Source: Chloracidobacterium sp. UBA7659 (GTDB lineage Bacteria; Acidobacteriota; Blastocatellia; Pyrinomonadales; Pyrinomonadaceae). From it: a stretch of 5,046 nucleotides of DNA. Shown in pieces: positions 1 through 4,475 of the stretch. Each line of letters starts with the position of its first letter. The stretch's first letter is position 1. The stretch is from contig DLHV01000194.1 of assembly GCA_002483395.1 (NCBI GenBank), positions 27,427 through 32,472 on the forward strand. Reading direction: 5' to 3'. Both the position numbers and the translations under genes were made by a program. The notes below the pieces were generated by a model. It had not been told where the DNA came from, searched no databases, and saw nothing but the letters and a program-made list of their open reading frames with translations.

Positions 1-10
1 CCGGCCGTTC

Positions 11-40
11 TACATCACATATAAAATCATCTGCTATACT
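11..40 (+). promoter_or_regulatory. Candidate extended -10 promoter for the small-gene pair
   Basis: An extended -10 element, TGCTATACT, lies at 32-40 (hexamer TATACT at 35-40). The -35 region is weak: TACATC at 11-16 would give an 18-bp spacer, which is tolerable because extended -10 promoters depend less on a -35. The usual distance from -10 to transcription start puts the start at about 46-49, which is at the GTG start codon at 49. The transcript would therefore have little or no leader. The motif is seen directly; its use as a promoter is inferred. Confidence 0.5.
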
Positions 41-48
41 CTATCGCG

Positions 49-228
49 GTGAGTGACGGAAAACGCAAAAAGGACGATCGTAAGATCTTTAATTCTATTC
101 GAAAGCCGACGGCTCCGCCTTCGCGAGTCTTTGGTGAGGAAAAGCCTGACGAACGGGCACATCCGTCGCGTAGAAAAGCAAAACATAAAAAGAAAACGGA
201 CCCAACAAACTTAGATGGCGATCTTTAA
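49..228 (+). CDS. Small basic hypothetical protein (59 aa, GTG start)
   Basis: The frame opens at GTG 49 and ends at TAA 226-228, giving 59 residues that are very rich in Lys, Arg and Asp. It begins MSDGKRKKDDRK, has a central RKPTAPPSR segment (residues 18-26), then GEEKPDERAHPSRR and a terminal KHKKK cluster (45-49). I do not recognise a characterised family. The composition (basic, no hydrophobic core, Pro-rich middle) suggests a disordered, possibly nucleic-acid-associated cytoplasmic protein, which is inference. The start was chosen because an in-frame TAA lies at 22-24, the only other candidate is a CTG at 31, and an extended -10 ends 9 nt upstream. No Shine-Dalgarno sequence is visible, consistent with leaderless translation. 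The 3' end overlaps the next gene by 14 nt in another frame. The antisense frame through this stretch is probably a shadow. Confidence 0.6.
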   Translation: MSDGKRKKDDRKIFNSIRKPTAPPSRVFGEEKPDERAHPSRRKAKHKKKTDPTNLDGDL

Positions 229-454
229 TAAGAAGAAACAAAAGGAAACCCCCGCAGCCGCGAATGTTTGGGCAAGGCCGGAAATGGCTGTTACGTTCAA
301 AGCGGAAATCATGCCCGGGAGGACACGCGAGGAAAGAACGTTTCGGATAAAGAGCGTGCATTCGAACGGGCGAGTAGTATTGCACGATTTTACCGGAGAA
401 CATAGGGAAGGTGCGTTCGAGCCGATAAACTTTCTGCGCGACTCCGTTAAATAA
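215..454 (+). CDS. Hypothetical protein (79 aa)
   Basis: This ATG-started frame encodes a 79-residue protein with a Lys-rich N-terminus (NKKKQK, residues 5-10). The remainder alternates charged and hydrophobic residues: AVTFKAEI, then TFRIKSVHSNGRVVLHDF, then GEHREGAFEPINF. The pattern suggests a small all-beta fold, possibly SH3-like, but that is a guess from the sequence and no family is recognised. There is no signal peptide or membrane segment, so it is probably cytoplasmic. No Shine-Dalgarno sequence precedes the ATG. It overlaps the end of the upstream 59-aa gene by 14 nt, so translational coupling on a shared message is likely. Its stop lies 2 nt from the stop of the convergent phosphodiesterase-like gene. 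Codon use resembles the neighbouring genes, which favours a real gene. Confidence 0.75.
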   Translation: MAIFNKKKQKETPAAANVWARPEMAVTFKAEIMPGRTREERTFRIKSVHSNGRVVLHDFTGEHREGAFEPINFLRDSVK

Positions 455-456
455 AC

Positions 457-1233
457 TCACCACTCGTAAACTCGTCCAACCTCAAGAATACTCAGCTTCT
501 GGATACCGAGAGCCGCGATCTGCCTGATCGTTTCATCCCGATAGGCGGGTTTCACATTAACCACATATATGTCGCAGTCGCTTCGATGCAGTTTGGAGAG
601 CTCCTTTTCCAAACCGGCTGGCGTAAGGTGATGAGACAGGACCGCGAGTTCATCCATCTCGTTCGGGAAGGCACATTCTATCAACACGGCTGACATGTCC
701 TTTGTTTCGTTCACGGTTGTCCAGAACTCACAGGTCGCGGCTGTGTCGCCCGTGAGCGCAATAGTCGTTGTACCGTCTGCAACGATGAATCCCGAACTTG
801 GCACTTTGTGATTTACGCCAATCGGCAGCACGGAAAGGTGGGCGACGTCGAAACTCGAACCGGTCACAACCTTGTAGTATTCCAACACCGGACTGTTTTG
901 ATTGGACAACTCCGAAAAGCGCGGGTAAACGCTCCAGTTAAATATGTCCCGCTCGAGGACCTCGATAACCTCAGCGGCGGCATGGATTCGGACGGGTTCG
1001 GTCAGCGTAGCGAATAGATCGTCTATGAATAGCGGCAGTCCGGCGACGTGATCGAGATGAGTGTGGCTGATGACAATGTCTCGAACCTGTTTCTTCTGCA
1101 GTGGGCTGCTTGCCATTGCAAGGCTGCCGGCGTCAAAAGCGACCGAATCATCAACGACAAAACAGGTCAAATGCTGCCCCGGCGAGGCTGTCCCGTCCCC
1201 GTTAAATGTGCTTGGCAATAACTGCAGTTTCAC
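457..1233 (-). CDS. Metallo-beta-lactamase-fold hydrolase, class II cyclic-nucleotide phosphodiesterase-like
   Basis: This is a 258-residue protein of the metallo-beta-lactamase superfamily. The metal-binding signature HTHLDH is at residues 57-62 (His57, His59, Asp61, His62), with further candidate ligands at His142 (NHK), Asp163 (LTGDT) and His202 (SHHLTP). The HTHLDHVAGL block, GDT, the IECAFPNE stretch (185-192) and the HLTP motif resemble the PDE1/CpdP class II 3',5'-cyclic-nucleotide phosphodiesterases. The likely reaction is metal-dependent hydrolysis of cAMP or a related phosphodiester in the cytoplasm. Pro67 departs from the usual hydrophobic position of the class II signature, and residues 226-229 read VNVKP, so substrate specificity is open. 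The start is GTG at 1233-1231, preceded by AGGGA at 9 nt spacing; the N-terminal QHLTCFVVDD strand fits the family. It lies 24 nt behind the dehydrogenase gene and is probably in the same operon. No terminator is visible downstream. Confidence 0.85.
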   Translation of the reverse strand: MKLQLLPSTFNGDGTASPGQHLTCFVVDDSVAFDAGSLAMASSPLQKKQVRDIVISHTHLDHVAGLPLFIDDLFATLTEPVRIHAAAEVIEVLERDIFNWSVYPRFSELSNQNSPVLEYYKVVTGSSFDVAHLSVLPIGVNHKVPSSGFIVADGTTTIALTGDTAATCEFWTTVNETKDMSAVLIECAFPNEMDELAVLSHHLTPAGLEKELSKLHRSDCDIYVVNVKPAYRDETIRQIAALGIQKLSILEVGRVYEW

Positions 1234-1257
1234 CGTTATTATTCCCTGCCAGCTAAT

Positions 1258-2019
1258 TCACCTGGCGCATGTCTGACCGCGGCCGCCGTCGATCTCATAA
1301 GTTGCCCCGGTTACCCAGGTGGCCTTTTCCGACGCAAGGAACATTATCAATTCCGCCACTTCCTCCGGCGTGCCTGCCCGGCCGAGCGGATGGGTGTTTT
1401 TTGCGTTTTCGACAAACTTCTGGTAATTTTCCTCGCTCATACCGCCCCGCTTATGCAAATTTGTTATCACAACGCCAGGGTTTACCGCGTTTACACGGAC
1501 ACCTTTTGCCGCCAATTCAAGAGCCGTGCACCGCGTCAACTGGTCTGTCGCGGCCTTCGATACACAATACGCAAGCACATTAGGGAACGCCCGCGTTCCC
1601 GTAACACTTGAAACGTTGACAATATTTCCTTTTGACTCGACGAGAAAAGGAACGCATTTTTGCATCAAATAAAACATCGACCGAAGATTGACGTTCATCA
1701 TCTTGTCCCAGTCAGCCAAAGTCGTGTCCTCGATCGAACCTGTCTTGATGATCCCCGCCGAGTTGATGAGTATATCGATCTTGCCGAAGTGCTCAATAGT
1801 TTCAGTAACAAGGCGGTCGACCTGCGACACCTCGGTTATGTCGGCCAAGTGAGTCCGTATCAATCCATCCGACTGTCGAGCTTCATCGCGCAAACTGCCG
1901 AGTTCGCTCTGGATCCTGCCGACAGCGACAACATTCGCACCACTTTGTGCAAACAACAGGGCTGTCGCGCGGCCGATCCCGCTGCTTGCGCCAGTAATTA
2001 CGGCAACTTTTTCTTTCAT
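1258..2019 (-). CDS. Short-chain dehydrogenase/reductase (SDR), NAD(P)-dependent
   Basis: A classical SDR of 253 residues from the ATG at 2019, the normal length for the family. It shows the Rossmann cofactor motif TGASSGIG (9-16), Arg35 after the second strand (hinting at NADPH preference), Asp60, NSAG (86-89), Asn111, and the catalytic Ser138 and Tyr151-x3-Lys155. The PG pair at 181-182 and a C-terminal GATYEIDGG block are also present. It catalyses reversible oxidation/reduction of an alcohol/carbonyl substrate in the cytoplasm. It looks like the FabG-like and glucose-dehydrogenase-like SDRs, but the substrate cannot be read from sequence. An in-frame TTG at 2028 adds three residues and has AGGA 11 nt upstream, while the ATG has no good Shine-Dalgarno sequence. 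The ATG is preferred because MKEKVAVITGASSGIG fits typical SDR N-termini. A phosphodiesterase-like gene follows after 24 nt. Confidence 0.93.
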   Translation of the reverse strand: MKEKVAVITGASSGIGRATALLFAQSGANVVAVGRIQSELGSLRDEARQSDGLIRTHLADITEVSQVDRLVTETIEHFGKIDILINSAGIIKTGSIEDTTLADWDKMMNVNLRSMFYLMQKCVPFLVESKGNIVNVSSVTGTRAFPNVLAYCVSKAATDQLTRCTALELAAKGVRVNAVNPGVVITNLHKRGGMSEENYQKFVENAKNTHPLGRAGTPEEVAELIMFLASEKATWVTGATYEIDGGRGQTCAR

Positions 2020-2038
2020 CCGTTTCAAATCGATCTAA

Positions 2039-2059
2039 ATCCTGATTTGAGATTAGGAT
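2039..2059. promoter_or_regulatory. Possible operator dyad over the SDR promoter
   Basis: The perfect 5-bp arms ATCCT (2039-2043) and AGGAT (2055-2059) are separated by 11 bp, so their centres are 16 bp apart. The right arm falls within the -10 hexamer of the dehydrogenase promoter and the left arm within the early leader, where it also supplies the AGGA sequence upstream of the TTG codon. Position and symmetry would suit a small repressor or an mRNA structure. The arms are short enough to occur by chance. Confidence 0.25.
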
Positions 2060-2084
2060 AACAGCGAAGACAAAGTTCTGCCAA
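2055..2084 (-). promoter_or_regulatory. Sigma70-type promoter of the SDR-phosphodiesterase operon
   Basis: On the minus strand, TTGGCA (2084-2079) and TATCCT (2060-2055) are separated by an 18-bp spacer. Transcription would start near 2048, leaving a leader of about 29 nt before the ATG at 2019 and about 20 nt before the TTG at 2028. The hexamers match four or five of six consensus positions each. The next gene upstream has its own terminator at 2120-2146, so this promoter is needed to express the operon. Confidence 0.6.
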
Positions 2085-2119
2085 ATATTCCTGACGAGGA
2101 ATTTCAGAAGGAACGGAAC

Positions 2120-2146
2120 AAGAAAAAGCAGCCAGATTGGGCTGCC
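2120..2146 (-). terminator. Rho-independent terminator of the 70-aa gene
   Basis: Read on the minus strand, GCAGCC (2145-2140) pairs with GGCTGC (2133-2128) around a 6-nt loop, with a possible extra G-U pair at the base. It is followed at once by TTTTTCTT. This is a classic intrinsic terminator with a GC-rich stem and a U tract. It lies about 60 nt past the stop of the 70-aa gene and upstream of the dehydrogenase promoter, so it separates the two minus-strand units. Confidence 0.8.
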
Positions 2147-2206
2147 TCATCGAAAACTGATCTGTCGGTTAAAATCGAGGGTGTTATTTAGAATAACCAA
2201 GCCGAA

Positions 2207-2419
2207 TTACAATTCGCTCGGCTGCGGCTTTACGGCGAGAAGCGTCTCGAATGCGGCCTTTGTTTCGTCACGCTTACGCGCTTGAAACTCGCTTACCCAG
2301 TTTGTCACCGTCGATACGGCTTCTCTCGCGGTCTGCCGTTTTGTCTTGTATTCAGCTTTGACCGGCTTCCCCGGCCCCGAAACGTTGTTTCTTTTTATAA
2401 CTTTAATCTTGCCTTTCAT
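2207..2419 (-). CDS. Small basic hypothetical protein (70 aa)
   Basis: This is a 70-residue protein with an ATG start at 2419-2417 and a strong AGGAG ribosome-binding site 7 nt upstream. The N-terminal third is basic and probably extended (MKGKIKVIKRNN, then PGKPVKAEYKTKRQ). Residues 28-62 (TAREAVSTVTNWVSEFQARK, continuing to about ETLLAV) look like one or two amphipathic helices containing a single Trp. The C-terminus ends KPQPSEL. There is no signal peptide, membrane segment or cysteine. I do not recognise a named family. The basic tail plus helix could suit nucleic-acid or ribosome binding, but this is inference. The gene stands alone between its own promoter (2480-2508) and terminator (2120-2146), which strongly supports a real, monocistronic and probably well-expressed gene. 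Confidence 0.85.
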   Translation of the reverse strand: MKGKIKVIKRNNVSGPGKPVKAEYKTKRQTAREAVSTVTNWVSEFQARKRDETKAAFETLLAVKPQPSEL

Positions 2420-2426
2420 GATTGCA

Positions 2427-2431
2427 CTCCT
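2427..2431 (-). promoter_or_regulatory. Shine-Dalgarno site of the 70-aa gene
   Basis: On the minus strand, AGGAG lies 7 nt before the ATG at 2419. It is the best ribosome-binding site in the window alongside that of the carboxypeptidase, and it fixes this start codon. Confidence 0.85.
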
Positions 2432-2479
2432 GCTTGTTCTATTTAGTCCCTTATTTTTTAACCCGGCTTGCCGGCATGC

Positions 2480-2508
2480 ATAATATTGCTAGGCAATCTG
2501 CGTGCCAA
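2480..2508 (-). promoter_or_regulatory. Sigma70-type promoter of the 70-aa gene
   Basis: On the minus strand, TTGGCA (2508-2503), a 17-bp spacer and TATTAT (2485-2480) make a near-consensus promoter. Transcription would start near 2473, giving a leader of about 53 nt. That leader contains a short CCGG-rich inverted repeat (2463-2474) and then the AGGAG site. The -35 hexamer is the same as that of the dehydrogenase promoter. Confidence 0.65.
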
Positions 2509-2615
2509 AACATTGACGTAAATTCAACACACCTTTTGCATAGGTATATGAAGATATTTGCCGGACTGTATATTTATTCCTATGTCTGCCTGTTGATACG
2601 CTACAAATGTAAATA

Positions 2616-2661
2616 CGATCATTCTGCTCGATTGTTCCGTAAATATTATTCAAAATGATCG
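2616..2661. repeat. Imperfect 11-bp inverted repeat (hairpin)
   Basis: CGATCATTCTG (2616-2626) and CAAAATGATCG (2651-2661) are inverted complements with one mismatch, including a perfect 8-bp outer part (CGATCATT/AATGATCG). The loop is 24 nt and AT-rich. The sequence after it on the plus strand contains CCCTTTTT but not directly at the stem, so this is not a standard terminator. It could be a protein-binding dyad or an RNA hairpin. Confidence 0.45.
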
Positions 2662-2701
2662 AGAACTTATTCCCTTTTTCCGGCGGCGAACAGAAAATCG
2701 G

Positions 2702-2809
2702 CGTCAATTACAATACGAATTCGCTGGACGTTTCTTTTTAGACGCACCAATTCGTCAATAAGTTGTAGGTATTTCAGGAAGCGAGACCTCGGACTGTCCA
2801 CTCGTCAAT
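2702..2809. repeat. Three CGTCAAT boxes at 50-51 bp spacing
   Basis: Identical heptamers CGTCAAT occur at 2702-2708, 2753-2759 and 2803-2809, so their starts are 51 and 50 bp apart, about five helical turns each. Copies 2 and 3 share TCGTCAAT, and copies 1 and 3 share CGTCAATT. The related heptamer AATTCGT overlaps copies 2 and 3 (2749-2755 and 2807-2813) and appears inverted at 2715-2721. An inverted CGTCAAT copy lies at 2512-2518. The boxes lie directly upstream of the carboxypeptidase gene and may be binding sites on one face of the helix. Confidence 0.4.
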
Positions 2810-2814
2810 TCGTG

Positions 2815-2829
2815 TACAATCTCTTGACA
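2815..2829 (+). promoter_or_regulatory. Promoter-like hexamers upstream of the carboxypeptidase
   Basis: TACAAT (2815-2820) is a good -10 match but has only poor -35 candidates upstream. TTGACA (2824-2829) is a perfect -35 hexamer, but the sequence 17 bp downstream (CAATTT at 2847) is a poor -10. Either could drive the peptidase gene at 2904 and the sequence does not decide between them. An activator-dependent promoter would fit such incomplete hexamers. Confidence 0.3.
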
Positions 2830-2893
2830 CCGGCACTTTTTAGTTGCAATTTATCAATACACACAACACTCTTGGGTCTTGCAAACGAAAAAC

Positions 2894-2900
2894 AGAGGAA
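2894..2900 (+). promoter_or_regulatory. Shine-Dalgarno site fixing the carboxypeptidase start
   Basis: AGAGGAA ends 3 nt before the ATG at 2904, so the GAGG core is about 5 nt away. The open frame extends upstream to a TTG at 2844, but this site and the signal peptide that begins at the ATG show that 2904 is the real start. Confidence 0.85.
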
Positions 2901-2903
2901 ATA

Positions 2904-4439
2904 ATGACAAAACAGCTTTTTGGTATCGCTGTGGTGATATGCCTGTTGGTTTGTTCGCTTCTAGGACAGGAACGCCCGACAGTTACGCCGCGGCCAACAG
3001 AAACCCCAAAACCGGCGGAAGCCGCTCAGCAAAAAGAGGAGCCACCTGTTGTGACCAAGCATTCAATCCAAGTCGGCGGGCGGACACTTAGTTACACTGT
3101 GACGACCGGTTTTATGCCTCTAAAGAATGCCGCGTCGGGTGACACGGAGGCACGGATCTTCTACATGGCATATACCATGGATAACCCGCCAGCAAAGCGT
3201 CCTCTGATGTTCTCGTTCAACGGCGGACCGGGTTCGGCTTCGGTGTGGCTCCATCTGGGTGCTCTGGGCCCTCGCCGCATAAAGATGCTTGATAACGGAA
3301 TGATGCCTCCGCCACCTTTCGAAATGGAAGACAACCAGCAGACGTGGTTGACCGAAACGGACATGGTTTTTATCGATCCGGTCGGGACGGGTTATTCGCG
3401 GGCCGCGAAGCCGGAGCTGGCGAGTAAATTTTTTGGCGTTAACGGCGATATCGATTCGGTCGGCGAATTTATCCGCCTGTATCTCGGCCGCAACGAAAGG
3501 TGGTCGTCGCCGCTGTTTCTTGTCGGCGAGAGTTACGGCACAACGCGTGCTTCGGGCCTCTCGAACTACTTGTTTGAAAAAGGGATCGCGCTCAATGGAA
3601 TCATCCTTGTCTCGACAGTGATGAACTTTCAGACCATACGCTTTGCCGACAATAACGATCTTCCGCTTGTGCTGATCCTGCCGAGTTACACGACGACAGC
3701 GTGGTATCACAAACGCCTTTCGCCGGCGATGCAGGCTAAATCGGTCGAGCAGGTCGCACAGGAGGCGAGGCAGTTTGCCGCTAACGAATACATGCCGGCG
3801 ATGCTCCGGGTCGATCAGCTATCGGCTGCGGAAAAACAGAACCTTATGGACAAATTCAGCATGTACACGGGTTTGAGCAAGGAGTTCGTCGAACGAAACA
3901 ATTTCCGCGTCGAGCTGGGCGAATTTATGAAGGAGCTGCTCCGTAGTGAACGCCGGACGACAGGCCGCCTGGACAGCCGGTTTAAAGGCATCGACCGCGA
4001 CGCGGCAGCCGACAACACGGACTCCGATCCGAGCATGAACGCTATTCGGCCTCCATATACGGCGGCATTCAACTCGTACGTTCGCGGCGAACTTGGGTAT
4101 AAATCCGACACGGAATACTACATCCTCGGCGGAGGCATTTCTTCGCCGTGGAATTGGAACACCAGCAACGCATATGCCGACACGAGTATCCCGATGAAGG
4201 ATGCAATGGCGAAGAACCCATACATGAAGATATTTCTAGCACAAGGCTATTACGACATGGCGACGCCGTTTTATGCCGCGGAATACACAGTCTCGGCAAT
4301 GAATCTCGACCCAACACTCCGGAAGAATATTTCGTTCTCATACTACGAAGCCGGGCACATGATGTATATAGAAAAAACCTCGCTCAAGAAACTGAAGGAC
4401 GACGCCTCGGGCTTCATACAGAGGTCTTTGAAGAATTAA
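2904..4439 (+). CDS. Secreted S10 family serine carboxypeptidase-like protein
   Basis: This 511-residue protein from the ATG at 2904 belongs to peptidase family S10 (alpha/beta hydrolase fold), which removes C-terminal amino acids from peptides. A signal peptide covers about residues 1-22 (MTKQ, a hydrophobic run, LLGQ), so it acts in the periplasm or outside. A Pro/Thr/Glu-rich linker follows (24-48). The NGGPG oxyanion-hole motif is at 106-110, the FIDPVGTGYS block is near 147-156, and nucleophile Ser210 is in GESYG. Asp451 (GYYDMATP) and His485 (AGHMMY) complete the triad. GESYG followed by TTRASGL is the bacterial form rather than the eukaryotic GESYAG form. Length is normal for the family and all key residues are intact. 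The start rests on the AGAGGAA site. The gene stands alone; the convergent DUF3574 gene ends 36 nt away with no clear terminator between. Exact substrate is unknown. Confidence 0.93.
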   Translation: MTKQLFGIAVVICLLVCSLLGQERPTVTPRPTETPKPAEAAQQKEEPPVVTKHSIQVGGRTLSYTVTTGFMPLKNAASGDTEARIFYMAYTMDNPPAKRPLMFSFNGGPGSASVWLHLGALGPRRIKMLDNGMMPPPPFEMEDNQQTWLTETDMVFIDPVGTGYSRAAKPELASKFFGVNGDIDSVGEFIRLYLGRNERWSSPLFLVGESYGTTRASGLSNYLFEKGIALNGIILVSTVMNFQTIRFADNNDLPLVLILPSYTTTAWYHKRLSPAMQAKSVEQVAQEARQFAANEYMPAMLRVDQLSAAEKQNLMDKFSMYTGLSKEFVERNNFRVELGEFMKELLRSERRTTGRLDSRFKGIDRDAAADNTDSDPSMNAIRPPYTAAFNSYVRGELGYKSDTEYYILGGGISSPWNWNTSNAYADTSIPMKDAMAKNPYMKIFLAQGYYDMATPFYAAEYTVSAMNLDPTLRKNISFSYYEAGHMMYIEKTSLKKLKDDASGFIQRSLKN

Positions 4440-4475
4440 GAAGTTTTTAATGCGGAGATCGCCACGGACGCTGAG

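Larger units (their letters stand above)
2509..2903. other. AT-rich divergent intergenic region
   Basis: This stretch separates the leftward 70-aa gene from the rightward carboxypeptidase. I see no convincing gene in it. Two open frames of 70-80 codons cross it on opposite strands (2422-2658 plus and 2489-2707 minus). They have no ribosome-binding site, run through the promoter of the 70-aa gene and have unremarkable composition. What it does hold is an imperfect 11-bp inverted repeat (2616-2661), three phased CGTCAAT copies (2702-2809), a 28-codon plus-strand frame (2655-2741) with coding-like codons but no ribosome-binding site, and promoter-like hexamers at 2815-2829. The regulatory signals of the peptidase gene presumably lie at its right end. 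Confidence 0.6.

Noticed and set aside
95..463. 122-codon minus-strand open frame opposite the two small genes
   Set aside because: It shows no motif, has a Phe/Leu/Pro/Arg-rich composition typical of antisense, and overlaps two better-supported plus-strand frames as well as the phosphodiesterase stop.
1660..2061. 133-codon plus-strand open frame opposite the SDR
   Set aside because: It is antisense to the cofactor-binding half of an unmistakable SDR and has no ribosome-binding site or family motif.
2422..2658. 78-codon plus-strand open frame with a hydrophobic middle (MKIFAGLYIYSYVCLLI)
   Set aside because: It runs antisense across the promoter and ribosome-binding site of the 70-aa gene, has no ribosome-binding site of its own, and lies in AT-rich DNA where Ile, Tyr and Leu codons arise by chance.
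2489..2707. 72-codon minus-strand open frame in the same intergenic region
   Set aside because: It ends inside the promoter of the 70-aa gene, has no Shine-Dalgarno site and no recognisable motif, and overlaps the inverted repeat and the first CGTCAAT box.
2844..2903. Upstream TTG extension of the carboxypeptidase by 20 residues
   Set aside because: The extension would bury the signal peptide inside the protein, whereas the ATG at 2904 has a strong AGAGGAA site and begins directly with the signal peptide.
3120..3710. 196-codon minus-strand open frame opposite the carboxypeptidase
   Set aside because: It is very Arg/His-rich, as expected for the complement of a GC-rich coding frame, and lies wholly within the clear S10 gene. 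It is a shadow.
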